A stretch of 64,000 nt of DNA from the NCBI GenBank assembly GCA_001648575.1, contig LQXN01000067.1, positions 372,001 to 436,000 on the forward strand, in the 5' to 3' direction. The notes under the pieces were generated by a model. That model was not told the origin of the DNA and did not search any database. It was given only the letters and a program-made list of their open reading frames with translations. Positions 29,410-39,109 of the stretch are shown one piece after another. Each line of letters opens with the position of its first letter. Positions within the stretch are counted from its first letter, which is position 1. A program made the position numbers and the translations under genes. The stretch comes from Sutcliffiella horikoshii DSM 8719. Lineage in GTDB: Bacteria; Bacillota; Bacilli; Bacillales; Bacillaceae_I.

Positions 29410-29481
29410 ATGTTAAGAAGGCTGAGAAAGAAGATACTACGTAGAATGAACGATATTCTAAATCGAAAAACGATTGCCTAG
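29410..29481 (+). CDS. 23-residue basic amphipathic peptide microgene
   Basis: ATG 29410, five codons rich in Arg/Lys and Leu, and a TAG at 29481. The peptide is MLRRLRKKILRRMNDILNRK followed by TIA. ACAAGGAG lies seven bases upstream and a terminator hairpin starts 14 bases after the stop, so it has all signals of an independent tiny gene. The peptide has net charge about +9 and a hydrophobic face every three to four residues. It could be a membrane-active or RNA-binding peptide. No family recognised. Confidence 0.6.
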   Translation: MLRRLRKKILRRMNDILNRKTIA

Positions 29482-29495
29482 GCTATTCCGTTGAT

Positions 29496-29519
29496 GAGTC
29501 CTTCTTCGCAGAAGGACTC
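29496..29519 (+). terminator. Terminator-like hairpin after the microgene
   Basis: Perfect stem GAGTCCTTC / GAAGGACTC with a six-base loop. The T tract after it is weak (TTACAT). Confidence 0.65.
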
Positions 29520-29935
29520 TTACATATTATATCGGCAATAAATTTTACAAAGAAAACATTGGTAACTATAATAGGAATAAGCTATCAAGAATTCCTTACA
29601 TATATATTGTCGCTTTTAATTCCTTTTTGAATTGGAGAAGATAGAAGAAGCTACATTCAGAAAAGAATGAAATCTTCCTTCGAATCGTATATAATATAGG
29701 TTAATAATGGCTTTTTGGCCAATGAGCGGCTATATGGATATTTCTAGGAAGCATTATTTTAATTTGCGTTGTCTTTTTGTAGGGAGGAAAGCATTGTAGC
29801 TTGACACAAGTTAGTGGGTCGACGGACACTTCTGCGCTTTTCCCTTGCATAAAATAACTATATAAACCATTCTCCCCTGTTATCGCAAAAGCAGTGGAAC
29901 AATGGACAAGAAATGATTTAGAAGGAGAGATAGGA
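29520..29935. other. Leader region of rpoY-rnjA
   Basis: About 415 bases without a supported gene. TATAAT occurs at 29690-29695 but has no convincing -35. If that is the promoter, the leader is about 240 bases long and could carry regulation of rnjA. No known riboswitch fold recognised. Confidence 0.4.
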
Positions 29936-30145
29936 ATGTTATTCAAAGTGTATTATCAAGAAGACGTTGCAGAAGCACCAGTAAGAGAAAAAACAGAATC
30001 TCTATTTGTAGAAGCCTCTGCCGTCTTCGAGGTCCGCAGAAAACTAAAGGACAAGCCTTATAACATAGAATTCATCCAACCGGTATCCGGAGACTTCTAT
30101 GAGTACGAAAAACAATCTGAAAACTTTAAAGTATTGGAGATCTGA
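29936..30145 (+). CDS. rpoY: RNA polymerase epsilon subunit
   Basis: Small accessory subunit of Firmicutes RNA polymerase, 69 residues ([20 protein letters not shown] ... [15 protein letters not shown]). In B. subtilis it is YkzG and sits directly upstream of rnjA, as here, six bases apart. GAAGGAGAG before ATG 29936 fixes the start; the frame from 29894 is an extension without a ribosome site. Confidence 0.95.
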   Translation: MLFKVYYQEDVAEAPVREKTESLFVEASAVFEVRRKLKDKPYNIEFIQPVSGDFYEYEKQSENFKVLEI

Positions 30146-30151
30146 TAGACA

Positions 30152-31819
30152 ATGAAATTTGTAAAAAACAATCAAGCAGCAGTATTCGCTTTAGGCGGGC
30201 TGGGTGAGATCGGGAAAAACACCTATGCAGTCCAGTTCCAGGATGAAATAATCCTAATTGATGCTGGAATCAAATTTCCTGAAGACGAATTACTGGGAAT
30301 CGACTACGTTATTCCTGACTACACGTATCTTGTAAAAAACCAAGAAAAAATCAAAGGTCTATTCGTCACTCACGGACACGAGGACCACATCGGCGGTATT
30401 CCTTATCTTCTTCGAGAAGTGGATATCCCGATTTACGGTGGCAAGCTTGCACTTGGCCTTATCAAAAACAAGTTAGAAGAACACGGTTTGCTACGTAAAG
30501 CAAAGCTAATCGAAATCCAGGAAGATGATATCATTAAGTTCCGTAAAACTTCGGTAACATTCTTCCGCACCACTCACAGTATCCCGGACTCATACGGAGT
30601 TGTTGTAAAAACACCTCAAGGGAATATTGTCCACACTGGTGACTTCAAGTTTGACTTCACTCCAGTTGGAGAGCCTGCAAACTTAACGAAAATGGCCGAG
30701 ATCGGAAAAGAAGGCGTCCTTTGCCTATTATCTGACAGCACAAACAGTGAAATCCCTGACTTCACCATGTCAGAGCGCCGCGTTGGAGAGAGTATCCAGG
30801 ACATCTTCCGTAAAGTTGATGGCCGTGTGATTTTCGCTACGTTCGCATCTAACATCCACCGTCTGCAACAAGTAGTGGAAGCCGCTGTTGCACACGGCAG
30901 AAAAGTCGCTGTCTTCGGTCGCAGCATGGAAGCAGCCATCAATATCGGTCAGGATCTTGGTTATATCCAAGCGCCTAAAGATACATTTATCGAAACGAAC
31001 CAAATTAACCGCATGCCGGCTAACAAAGTCACTATCCTTTGTACCGGAAGCCAAGGTGAACCAATGGCAGCTCTCTCCAGAATCGCCAACGGTACTCACC
31101 GTCAGATTCAAATCATTCCTGGAGACACGGTTGTATTTTCTTCTTCCCCTATCCCAGGAAACACATTGAGTGTAAACCGCACAATCAATATGTTATTCCG
31201 TGCCGGTGCAGATGTTATCCATGGTTCATTAAGCGACATCCATACTTCCGGGCATGGTGGACAGCAAGAACAAAAGCTTATGCTTCGCTTGATCAAACCA
31301 AAATACTTCATGCCGATTCACGGTGAATACCGCATGCAGATCACGCACAAACAGCTTGCGATTGATTGTGGAGTTCCTCAAGAAAATTGCTTTATTATGG
31401 ACAATGGTGAAGTGCTTGCGCTTAGCGAAAATGAGGCATCCGTAGCTGGTAAAATACCATCCGGTAATGTTTACATTGACGGAAATGGTATCGGCGATAT
31501 CGGAAACATCGTTCTACGTGACCGCCGCATCCTTTCAGAAGAAGGTCTAGTGGTTGTTGTTGTAAGCATTAACATGAAAGACTTCCGCATTGCATCCGGC
31601 CCAGACATCATCTCACGCGGTTTCGTGTATATGAGAGAATCCGGTGATCTGATCAACGATGCACAGTCCTTGATTTCCAAGCATCTGAATAAGATTATGG
31701 AACGCCGTACAACACAATGGTCCGAAATTAAGAATGAGATTACGGATACCCTTGCTCCGTTCCTATACGAGAAGACGAAACGCCGACCAATGATACTTCC
31801 TATCATTATGGAAGTATGA
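30152..31819 (+). CDS. rnjA: Ribonuclease J1
   Basis: A 555-residue 5'-3' exoribonuclease and endonuclease central to mRNA turnover in Bacillus. Metallo-beta-lactamase domain with the zinc motif [10 protein letters not shown] (about residues 73-82), HTGDFKFD, the beta-CASP region ([25 protein letters not shown]) and the later SGHGGQQE and PIHGEYRM histidines. It is co-transcribed with rpoY and has a strong terminator. SR1P, encoded at 16.4 kb, is reported to modulate this enzyme through GapA in B. subtilis. Confidence 0.98.
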   Translation: MKFVKNNQAAVFALGGLGEIGKNTYAVQFQDEIILIDAGIKFPEDELLGIDYVIPDYTYLVKNQEKIKGLFVTHGHEDHIGGIPYLLREVDIPIYGGKLALGLIKNKLEEHGLLRKAKLIEIQEDDIIKFRKTSVTFFRTTHSIPDSYGVVVKTPQGNIVHTGDFKFDFTPVGEPANLTKMAEIGKEGVLCLLSDSTNSEIPDFTMSERRVGESIQDIFRKVDGRVIFATFASNIHRLQQVVEAAVAHGRKVAVFGRSMEAAINIGQDLGYIQAPKDTFIETNQINRMPANKVTILCTGSQGEPMAALSRIANGTHRQIQIIPGDTVVFSSSPIPGNTLSVNRTINMLFRAGADVIHGSLSDIHTSGHGGQQEQKLMLRLIKPKYFMPIHGEYRMQITHKQLAIDCGVPQENCFIMDNGEVLALSENEASVAGKIPSGNVYIDGNGIGDIGNIVLRDRRILSEEGLVVVVVSINMKDFRIASGPDIISRGFVYMRESGDLINDAQSLISKHLNKIMERRTTQWSEIKNEITDTLAPFLYEKTKRRPMILPIIMEV

Positions 31820-31833
31820 TGATTATCAAGCTT

Positions 31834-31868
31834 AACTCCCGCAGAATATAGTTCTGCGGGAGTTTTTT
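31834..31868 (+). terminator. rnjA terminator
   Basis: Stem AACTCCCGCAGAA / TTCTGCGGGAGTT followed by a T run. Confidence 0.92.
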
Positions 31869-31972
31869 TATGATGGTATTAGTTATAACGTGGTAAAGCG
31901 TTAGCGAGACTAAGAATCTCCTCTTGGAGAAGATCGGAGAGAATAATAGGCAGAACCGACGCATTCCGTTAC

Positions 31973-32182
31973 TGTGAAGGGATTTTCTTGACTTGTGACG
32001 GGATTATTGTTGATTGTGACGGGATTTTCACCTCTTGTGATGGGTTTCCGCTCTCTTATGACGGGATTATAACGAACCCCTACATGGCAAAACCCGTTTC
32101 CCAATGAAAATTCCTTATTTATGAAGGGATTGACCATTCTTATGACGGGATTACCGGTTGTTGTGACGGAATAATTCAAAAG
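31973..32182. repeat. 21-bp phased repeat array
   Basis: Ten consecutive 21-base steps. Units start at 31973, 31994, 32015, 32036, 32057, 32120, 32141 and 32162 and share TRTGAHGGGATT, followed by about nine variable bases. The two steps from 32078 to 32119 are degenerate, but the phase is kept exactly through them. A minus-strand frame across it reads a NPVI/NPVT heptad, but it has no ribosome site. It lies between rnjA and the prfB remnant. Confidence 0.85.
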
Positions 32183-32274
32183 ACTCTTCCTAGACAACTA
32201 TTTGTACAAGAATTATTGTTAGAATTCCCTTCCATAACGGCTCTATACTTATTTGATCTCACCTCCCATATAAA

Positions 32275-32308
32275 AAACACCTCCAGCCAGCCCAGGCCAG
32301 AGGTGTTT
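32275..32308 (-). terminator. Terminator retained after the prfB remnant
   Basis: Stem AAACACCTC / GAGGTGTTT followed on the minus strand by TTTTTTATAT. Confidence 0.75.
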
Positions 32309-32319
32309 CAAGTCATCTA

Positions 32320-32696
<377 letters not shown>

Positions 32697-32705
32697 CTAT
32701 CATAA

Positions 32706-33371
32706 TTATTCTTCTACTAAATTCTTCTCGAATCGAGTTATATCTGTATCTGCCCCGATTACTATCAGGATATCCCCCTGCCTTATTGCATCAGAAGCTT
32801 GAGGGGAGACAATGATATCTTTTCCACGCTTGATCGCTACAATGTTGATACCATATTTAGCTCGGATGTCTAAATCAATTAAGGTGTTTCCATCAAGACG
32901 GCGACTTGCAACTATCTCCACAATACTATGTTCATCTGAAAGCTCCAAATAATCCAAAACATTATTCGAAACGATATTATGCGCGATGCGCCTTCCCATA
33001 TCCCGCTCAGGATGTACGACCTGATCAGCACCAATTCTACTCAACACTTTTTCGTGGTAGTCATTGGTCGCTTTGACCGTAATATGTTTCACACCCAATT
33101 CCTTTAGTATCAAGGTGGTAAGGATACTCGCCTGTATGTTATCGCCTATAGCGACTATGACATGATCGAAGTTACGGATCCCGATACTTTTAAGCACAGC
33201 CTCATCTGTAGTATCACCCACTACTGCATGAGAAGCAATATTGGCAAACTGATTCACTTTTTCTTCATCGTTATCAATGGCCAGTACCTCTACTCCCTCG
33301 TCACTTAATGCCTGTACCATACTTCCCCCAAAACGCCCAAGGCCAATTACGGCAAACTCTTTCTTTTTCAA
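32706..33371 (-). CDS. ktrC: Potassium uptake regulator KtrC (TrkA/RCK protein)
   Basis: Cytoplasmic gating subunit of a Ktr potassium channel, 221 residues. RCK_N Rossmann domain with GLGRFGGSM (nucleotide-binding glycines), ID/NDEEKVN and [14 protein letters not shown] domain from about 135 ([20 protein letters not shown]). The RCK_C domain of such proteins is a known c-di-AMP target, which links it to DarB in this window. The channel subunit is not encoded nearby. TTG at 33371, eight bases after GGGGG, is the best start; the ATG at 33386 lies before that site. Confidence 0.93.
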   Translation of the reverse strand: MKKKEFAVIGLGRFGGSMVQALSDEGVEVLAIDNDEEKVNQFANIASHAVVGDTTDEAVLKSIGIRNFDHVIVAIGDNIQASILTTLILKELGVKHITVKATNDYHEKVLSRIGADQVVHPERDMGRRIAHNIVSNNVLDYLELSDEHSIVEIVASRRLDGNTLIDLDIRAKYGINIVAIKRGKDIIVSPQASDAIRQGDILIVIGADTDITRFEKNLVEE

Positions 33372-33498
33372 CGGTGGTTCCCCCATTTTTAAAGGTTTTC
33401 TATAAATACAATTGTATCATAATCCTGTATTTACTATATTTAAAAATCCCACTTTTTAATCATCATTCAAAAAATTCATTGAATTAATGAATCAAAAA

Positions 33499-33512
33499 GT
33501 GTAAAATTACAC
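33499..33512. promoter_or_regulatory. Palindromic operator candidate upstream of XRE gene
   Basis: GTGTAA-AA-TTACAC, perfect six-base arms, immediately upstream of TATAAT at 33514-33519. A palindrome touching the -10 element of an XRE-type regulator gene suggests autoregulation. Confidence 0.5.
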
Positions 33513-33612
33513 ATATAATAGAAAAAAGCTCATTTCTCATAACAGGTGGATTAAAATTAAGAAAAGCAACGAAGTATACATAAAAACCTATAAAAGGAGT
33601 ATTGTTACCCAT

Positions 33613-34080
33613 ATGATGGACCAAAGCGAAGTCATTTCCCTAATCTCAACTAAACTTAAACTGATACGGACCGAGTATGATTACACGCAAGATAGAATGG
33701 CTGAAATATTAGGCATTTCTAAAAAAACACTAGTCCAGATTGAAAAAGGAAGAACAAACGCTGCTTGGACAGTATGCGCGGCCACATGCGCTTTGTTCAG
33801 GGAGAGTGATGTCTTATCATCGATCCTTGGTGCTGATCCATTAGAAGTACTCGAAACCATTGCACATGAAAGAATTGATTCTCCAAAGGATAAAACGTTG
33901 GGCGGAAAAGTCTGGTGGAAAGAACTTAAGAATGAAGGCTCATTCCGACTGCAACAAAATGTCATCAGTCAACACTACCGCATTCTTGATGAGTTGGATT
34001 TTCGTTGGTACAGCTCCTTTGAAAAAAAGGACGCTCTTCTAAAACTGAAAGAATTCTCAAGACAGAAGAAAGGAGAATGA
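33613..34080 (+). CDS. XRE-family transcriptional regulator
   Basis: A 155-residue DNA-binding protein. Helix-turn-helix at about residues 15-55 (LIRTEYDYTQDRMAEILGIS, KKTLVQIEKGRTNAAW); the C-terminal half is a separate basic, Trp-rich region (GGKVWWKELKNEGSFRLQQN, FRWYSS) that I cannot name. An AAAGGAG site lies upstream, but the spacing (13 bases) is long; a second ATG is adjacent. The stop overlaps the ribosome site of the 29-residue membrane peptide that follows. Confidence 0.82.
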   Translation: MMDQSEVISLISTKLKLIRTEYDYTQDRMAEILGISKKTLVQIEKGRTNAAWTVCAATCALFRESDVLSSILGADPLEVLETIAHERIDSPKDKTLGGKVWWKELKNEGSFRLQQNVISQHYRILDELDFRWYSSFEKKDALLKLKEFSRQKKGE

Positions 34081-34084
34081 ACAC

Positions 34085-34174
34085 ATGGAAATAAATATAG
34101 TCTTTCTTATTGTTGTCCTATGTCCCATTTTTCTTGCTGTTTGTTATATTACTGAAAAACTTGACTATCACTAA
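34085..34174 (+). CDS. 29-residue single-span membrane peptide
   Basis: ATG at 34085, TAA at 34174; MEINIVFLIVVLCPIFLAVC followed by YITEKLDYH. One hydrophobic span with an acidic N-terminus and a charged C-terminus. AAAGGAG lies nine bases upstream and overlaps the end of the XRE gene, so the two are translationally linked. Too short for normal gene calling. Function unknown; could be a small regulatory or toxin-like membrane peptide. Confidence 0.65.
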   Translation: MEINIVFLIVVLCPIFLAVCYITEKLDYH

Positions 34175-34281
34175 TCACTAACTTTGGTAAAGTGAACGAA
34201 AATAACGAAGGAAACTTTGGTTTAAATTGCAATAGCAAAAAAGTATACGAAAATAGCCATTAAAAAAGCGAGGGAATAGTG

Positions 34282-34647
34282 ATGAAAAAAAGAACCCTAG
34301 CCAGTGCAATTCTTCTACTGATAATATTCTTGCCAATTGGAAGTTATAATGCATATGTGTATGCTGGGGAACAAACAAGATATTCTGCAATATCTTCGCA
34401 TTTGTTGTCAGAGCGTGGATATAATCAAGATGACATCAGAAGCATAAATATAGAATATTGCCTTTCCTGTGTGTTTCTATCTTATGAGCCATGGATTATT
34501 ACTGTTGTATACGAAGACGAACCTGAGGCAATTTACTATTACCACGTTTCTAATGGCAATGTCACTCAAGGCGGACTTTCTGGAAGTACACCTGAAGAAC
34601 AATATCATCATCTTGAAGATGCACCAGCGGATATCAAAAAGAGATGA
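34282..34647 (+). CDS. DUF3139-like secreted or membrane-anchored protein
   Basis: A 121-residue protein with an N-terminal signal/anchor (LASAILLLIIFLPIGSYNAY) followed by a small extracytoplasmic domain (LLSERGYNQDDIRSI ... VVYEDEPEAIYYYHVSNGNV) resembling the DUF3139 group. A Cys pair (YCLSC) occurs near residue 57. GAGGG seven bases before ATG 34282 marks the start. Function unknown. Confidence 0.65.
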   Translation: MKKRTLASAILLLIIFLPIGSYNAYVYAGEQTRYSAISSHLLSERGYNQDDIRSINIEYCLSCVFLSYEPWIITVVYEDEPEAIYYYHVSNGNVTQGGLSGSTPEEQYHHLEDAPADIKKR

Positions 34648-34667
34648 TCATGCCTTTTTATCAATAC

Positions 34668-34705
34668 AAAAAGAGACATCGGTCCTTGAACCAATGTCTC
34701 TTTTT
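34668..34705. terminator. Bidirectional terminator between DUF3139 gene and ABC exporter
   Basis: Stem AAAAAGAGACAT / ATGTCTCTTTTT with T runs on both strands. Confidence 0.88.
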
Positions 34706-34709
34706 ATTC

Positions 34710-36557
34710 TCAGCTCACATCCTGCATTGTAAACTGCGCTTTAACCAAGTGATAATATATACCACCGTGATCCATCAACTTATCATGATTGCCCTGCTCC
34801 ATGATATTCCCATGGTCAAGGACAATGATGTTATCTGCTTCCCGAATAGTAGATAATCGGTGAGCGATTATAATTGCTGTACGGCCTTTTAGCAACTGTT
34901 TAAGGGCAGTCTGGATTTTCACTTCCGTTTCGGTATCAATGCTCGCAGTCGCTTCATCTAAAATGATGATGCTCGGGTCTGCCAGCAACGCTCTGGCAAA
35001 GGAAATCAACTGCCTCTCTCCAACAGAAAGGACATTACCTCTCTCCTCTACTTCTGTTTCATATCCATTTTTCAGACGCTCGATAAACTCATTTGCGCCA
35101 ACTGCCTCAGCAGCGGATCTTACTTCTTCATCTGTAGCAGTAGGTCTGCCGAAACGGATATTATCATTAATAGTCCCAGAGAAAATAAATGTATCCTGCA
35201 ACACAACACTGATTTGAGAACGAAGGCTTTGAAGAGAAATATCACGGATATTATGACCGTCGATCTTAACTTCTCCCCCTGTTGCATCATAGAAACGTGA
35301 AATCAAGTTGGCGATGGTTGTTTTTCCAGATCCAGTATGACCGACCAATGCCACTGTCTGACCTGCTTCCATTTTCAACGAAATACGATTTAGCGCTGTG
35401 CGCTTACTGTCATAAGAGAATTCCACATCTTTGAACTCGATTTCCCCGCGAATGGAATCTAATTGGATTGCATTGTCCTTTTCATCCACAATTGGTTTCT
35501 CATCCAAAAATTCAAAAATCCGTTCAGAAGAAGCCATCCCGACAAGAAGCATATTGTACAGCTGACCTAATCTTGAAATCGGCTCCCAGAACATTCCTAA
35601 GTAAAAAGCAAAGGAAATGAATATACCGACAGTTAGCGTACTCGTGCCACCTGTAAGAGATTGTTGGATAAGGTATGCTCCATACCAGATAAGAATTGCC
35701 GTCCCTACAGCATTTGTCATTTCAACAAATGGACGGAAAATCGCATTCTGTTTAGTCGCATTTTTCCAAGACTCAAAGTTTTCGGTATTAATCCTATCGA
35801 AGAACCCCATGTTTTCTCGTTCTTGCGTAAAGGATTGTGTCACGCGAACCCCTTGGATACTTTCATTTAAGTGAGAGTTAAGCATGGATTGCTTTATTCG
35901 AACATCCTGCCAAGCTCTTCTGATTTTCCTGCGCAAGCTTGTGGAAATGAAGAACATGATCGGCAAAATAATTAATATTGCGGTTGCCAATTCAGGACTT
36001 AATGAAAATAGAATCACTACTATACCAATTAGTAGAATAAAGTCCATAAGCAGATTAATAACACCGTTTGTAAATAATTCTTGCAAAGAGTTGATATCAT
36101 TCATGATTCGAACAAGGATTGATCCCGCCGAACGTTGATCGAAAAAGCGATGGGAAAGCCCTTGAACATGTGTAAATAAATGCTTTCTTAAATCATAAAT
36201 CACCTTCTGACCAAGCATGTTCATCCATCGTATCCTCAATGCATTTGCCACATAAGACACCAGATATAAAATAGATACAATCACCGCTAAATTGACAAGC
36301 ATATCCATGTCTTTCTGCTTAATGGCCACATCATATAAATATTTACCAATGATGATCGGAATTGCTAATCTTACCGCTGTTGCAATTAACATCGTAATGA
36401 CTGCTAATGGCAGCAAGTTTTTCGAATAAGGTTTCATATATGAGAAGAGACGCCACATCTGTTGCCAGTTAAAAGGCTTCTCTATCGCATTATCAGTAGA
36501 ATAATAGAACCTTTTCTTCACATTATCATTCAATTCAATTTTCTGTTTTTTGCGCAT
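34710..36557 (-). CDS. ABC exporter half-transporter, catalytically complete subunit (YfiC-like)
   Basis: A 615-residue membrane-ATPase fusion: six helices (about residues 45-345), then a nucleotide-binding domain with Walker A GHTGSGKTT, signature LSVGE, Walker B IIILDEATAS and H-loop IIAHRLS. The glutamate after Walker B is present. It follows the partner gene by 16 bases with an AGGTG site. Together they form a heterodimeric exporter resembling B. subtilis YfiB/YfiC; the substrate is unknown, lipid or drug export being typical. Confidence 0.88.
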   Translation of the reverse strand: MRKKQKIELNDNVKKRFYYSTDNAIEKPFNWQQMWRLFSYMKPYSKNLLPLAVITMLIATAVRLAIPIIIGKYLYDVAIKQKDMDMLVNLAVIVSILYLVSYVANALRIRWMNMLGQKVIYDLRKHLFTHVQGLSHRFFDQRSAGSILVRIMNDINSLQELFTNGVINLLMDFILLIGIVVILFSLSPELATAILIILPIMFFISTSLRRKIRRAWQDVRIKQSMLNSHLNESIQGVRVTQSFTQERENMGFFDRINTENFESWKNATKQNAIFRPFVEMTNAVGTAILIWYGAYLIQQSLTGGTSTLTVGIFISFAFYLGMFWEPISRLGQLYNMLLVGMASSERIFEFLDEKPIVDEKDNAIQLDSIRGEIEFKDVEFSYDSKRTALNRISLKMEAGQTVALVGHTGSGKTTIANLISRFYDATGGEVKIDGHNIRDISLQSLRSQISVVLQDTFIFSGTINDNIRFGRPTATDEEVRSAAEAVGANEFIERLKNGYETEVEERGNVLSVGERQLISFARALLADPSIIILDEATASIDTETEVKIQTALKQLLKGRTAIIIAHRLSTIREADNIIVLDHGNIMEQGNHDKLMDHGGIYYHLVKAQFTMQDVS

Positions 36558-36573
36558 TCTTTTTCACCTGCCT

Positions 36574-38328
36574 TCAGTTAGTCTGAGCTTCCAAAACCGT
36601 TTTTTGGTCCTTGTACTGGATATCATAAATTCTTCGATATGCCCCGTTCTTTTGGACAAGCTCGTCATGTGTACCGCGCTCCACAACTTTTCCTTCTTCT
36701 AACACGAGGATTTCATCGGCATGTTTAAGTGAAGAAATTCTGTGCGCGATGATGAATGTTGTTCTGCCGGCCAATGCGGCCTTTAATTCTCTTTGTATAT
36801 TAAACTCGGTTTGCATATCCACTGCACTTGTTGCATCATCCAATACTAGGATACTCGGATCAAGAATCAACGCACGAGCGATCGCGATACGTTGTTTCTG
36901 ACCGCCGGAAAGCCCCATTCCACGTTCTCCAAGCATTGTGTCATAGCCGTCAGGAAGTTCCATGATAAATTCATGGGCCTGCGCCATTTTTGCAGCCCTA
37001 ACGATTTCTTCCATGGAAGCATTCGGTCGGCCGTATGCGATATTTGATTTAATAGTGGAAGAAAATAAGAACGATTCCTGAAGCACAAATCCGATTTGAT
37101 TTCGAAGTGAGTACAACGAGTATTTATTTACTTCTTCCCCATCAATCAAAATACGGCCGGACTGCGGCTCATAAAATCTTGTGATAAGCTGTGTGATACT
37201 TGTTTTCCCGGATCCTGTTGCACCGATTAATCCAATCTGCTTTCCTGGAGTCGCATCAAACGATACATTTTCAAGCGCAGTTTTATCCTCATTTGGATAA
37301 CTGAATGTAACATCCTCAAACGTAACATGACCTTTTAAATTCGGTACATCTTTAGCATCTGGAGAATCTTGAATGTCCTCTTCTGCCTCTAGAATCTCCA
37401 ATAACCGCTCTCCAGAAGCTTTTGCTTGTGAGAATTGATTGATGACAAATCCTAAGTTTGCAATCGGCCAGACAATGTACCAGACTAAACTAAAGAAAGC
37501 TACAAGTGCCCCCTCCGATAACTGGCCATTGATTACCAAATACCCACCAAAAGCAAGAAGCCCCACCACACAGGCATTACCAATGAATTCCATGAGCGGA
37601 AAGAACTTTGCCCAAATATTCGAAGTAGAAATATATTTATCCTTGTAGTCCACATTGGAATCATTGAACTTATTAATTTGGTAACCTTCACGTGATAAAG
37701 ATTTTACTGTGTTGATCCCACTGATGTTTTCTTGTACATTCGTGTTCAATTTACCGAATGACTTACGAATTCCACGGAATGCCGGGTGAACCCTTTTATC
37801 AAAACGGTACGTGACAAATGCAAGGAATGGCATAGCCAGCAATGTGACAAAAGTTAAGGCTACTGAATAATAGAACATCAAACCTAAACTAATGGTTACT
37901 AACAGTACGAATCGAATCAATTCTGCAAAGCCAAATGATAAAAAGAACCTGAATCCCTCGACATCCGCTGTCAGCCTTGACATCAAGTCCCCTGTCTTGG
38001 CATTGTCATAATAACGAAACGGCAGAAATTGCAGTTTTTCATACAGTTCATTTCTTAAGCGATACACAGAACGAATTCCGAATAGGTCGCCTAAAAATTG
38101 ATTGAAATACGTAAATAACCCCTTTAATGCCATGATTCCAATGAAGCCAAGTGCAATATATGGTACGTATTGGAATTGTTGTTTTTCTATCACTTCATCA
38201 ATGGTCACCTGTAAAATAACAGGATAGATGACGGTGATGACCGTAACCAATAGCAAAAAAATCAATGATATATAGAAATTTTTGCGATAAGGCCAATAAA
38301 ACTCTTTTAACTTCTTAAAAGTCTCCAC
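36574..38328 (-). CDS. ABC exporter half-transporter, degenerate catalytic subunit (YfiB-like)
   Basis: A 584-residue partner with six helices (about 15-310) and a nucleotide-binding domain: Walker A GATGSGKTS, signature LSGGQ, H-loop IIAHRIS. In Walker B the catalytic Glu is replaced by Asp (ILVLDDATSAVD), the hallmark of the degenerate site in heterodimeric exporters. Start is GTG at 38328, seven bases after GGGAGGG. Expressed first in a two-gene operon. Family is certain, YfiB assignment only by resemblance. Confidence 0.88.
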   Translation of the reverse strand: METFKKLKEFYWPYRKNFYISLIFLLLVTVITVIYPVILQVTIDEVIEKQQFQYVPYIALGFIGIMALKGLFTYFNQFLGDLFGIRSVYRLRNELYEKLQFLPFRYYDNAKTGDLMSRLTADVEGFRFFLSFGFAELIRFVLLVTISLGLMFYYSVALTFVTLLAMPFLAFVTYRFDKRVHPAFRGIRKSFGKLNTNVQENISGINTVKSLSREGYQINKFNDSNVDYKDKYISTSNIWAKFFPLMEFIGNACVVGLLAFGGYLVINGQLSEGALVAFFSLVWYIVWPIANLGFVINQFSQAKASGERLLEILEAEEDIQDSPDAKDVPNLKGHVTFEDVTFSYPNEDKTALENVSFDATPGKQIGLIGATGSGKTSITQLITRFYEPQSGRILIDGEEVNKYSLYSLRNQIGFVLQESFLFSSTIKSNIAYGRPNASMEEIVRAAKMAQAHEFIMELPDGYDTMLGERGMGLSGGQKQRIAIARALILDPSILVLDDATSAVDMQTEFNIQRELKAALAGRTTFIIAHRISSLKHADEILVLEEGKVVERGTHDELVQKNGAYRRIYDIQYKDQKTVLEAQTN

Positions 38329-38573
38329 ATGTATTCCCTCCCTTTGTTAACTCATGCTGGAAAATATAAGATAGTATCTAATATATCGAGTTTCGAAATA
38401 ATTATCCAGTCTTTTTTGGAAAAATTTAAATTATTTATACTATTATTTTATTTGTTTATTGCACATTACGTAAGAGACAGGAAGACGGATGTTTTCTACA
38501 TCTTTAGTCGGAGATGAATGAACAACTTTAGAGTATATGAAACTGGACTGAGGAAAATAATCTGTAGACATAA

Positions 38574-38602
38574 AAAAGGATCGCCCATCAAGGCAATCCT
38601 TT
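38574..38602 (-). terminator. ykuV terminator
   Basis: Stem AAAGGAT(T)GCC / GGC(G)ATCCTTT followed by TTTTT on the minus strand. Confidence 0.8.
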
Positions 38603-38619
38603 GCTATATTTTATATTTC

Positions 38620-39069
38620 TTATTTTTCCGTTTCACCTAAAACACGGTTTACACGTTTTTCTAGCATCTTCATCCCGCTTCCTCCTGCTTGGAAATGGCG
38701 AAGATTACCTTCTGCATCAAAAACATAATAAGCAGGTACATACTGATTTTCAAATGCATCTGTCAATTTATGTTCACCGTCAACGAATATCGGCTGGGAG
38801 ATATCATGCTCACTCGCCGTCTTCTTAATGGAATCAAGATTCAAATCGTCCTCAGAGCGTGGCATGTGAACGGCGATTACATTCAATTTGTCTTTGTAGT
38901 TATCACGAAACTCATTTACTTGAGGCATCGCTTCTTTACATAGGTGACAGCTTACTGACCAAAAATGGATTAGCGTTGGCTTTTCTCCAATTAAATCCTC
39001 TTTAGTCACCTGACCGTTCAACCATTCGGTAGCGCCTGTCATTTCAGGCATCGGGGAGCGTAATTTCAT
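38620..39069 (-). CDS. ykuV: Thiol-disulfide oxidoreductase YkuV
   Basis: A 149-residue TlpA/ResA-like thioredoxin without signal peptide. Active-site dithiol in VSCHLCKEAMPQ (about residue 42-45), with cis-proline in YVPAYYVFD. Lies downstream of the peroxiredoxin ykuU and probably reduces it or related oxidised partners. AGGAGG upstream of ATG 39069 decides the start against the longer frame. A hairpin separates it from ykuU, so it may be expressed by read-through. Confidence 0.9.
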   Translation of the reverse strand: MKLRSPMPEMTGATEWLNGQVTKEDLIGEKPTLIHFWSVSCHLCKEAMPQVNEFRDNYKDKLNVIAVHMPRSEDDLNLDSIKKTASEHDISQPIFVDGEHKLTDAFENQYVPAYYVFDAEGNLRHFQAGGSGMKMLEKRVNRVLGETEK

Positions 39070-39109
39070 ACTTAACAACCTCCTATATAGATATATGTAT
39101 GGCAAAGAA

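Noticed and set aside
29701-29946. Minus-strand 81-codon frame in the rpoY leader
   Set aside because: It overlaps the rpoY ribosome site and start on the other strand and has no start signals of its own.
31973-32182. CRISPR array
   Set aside because: The conserved block is only 12 bases and the variable part 9, far below CRISPR repeat and spacer lengths, and no cas gene is in the window.
31910-32197. Minus-strand 95-codon frame with NPVI/NPVT heptads
   Set aside because: It is open only because the DNA repeat has a 21-base period. It lacks a ribosome site, starts at TTG and has no match I recognise; kept as a DNA repeat.
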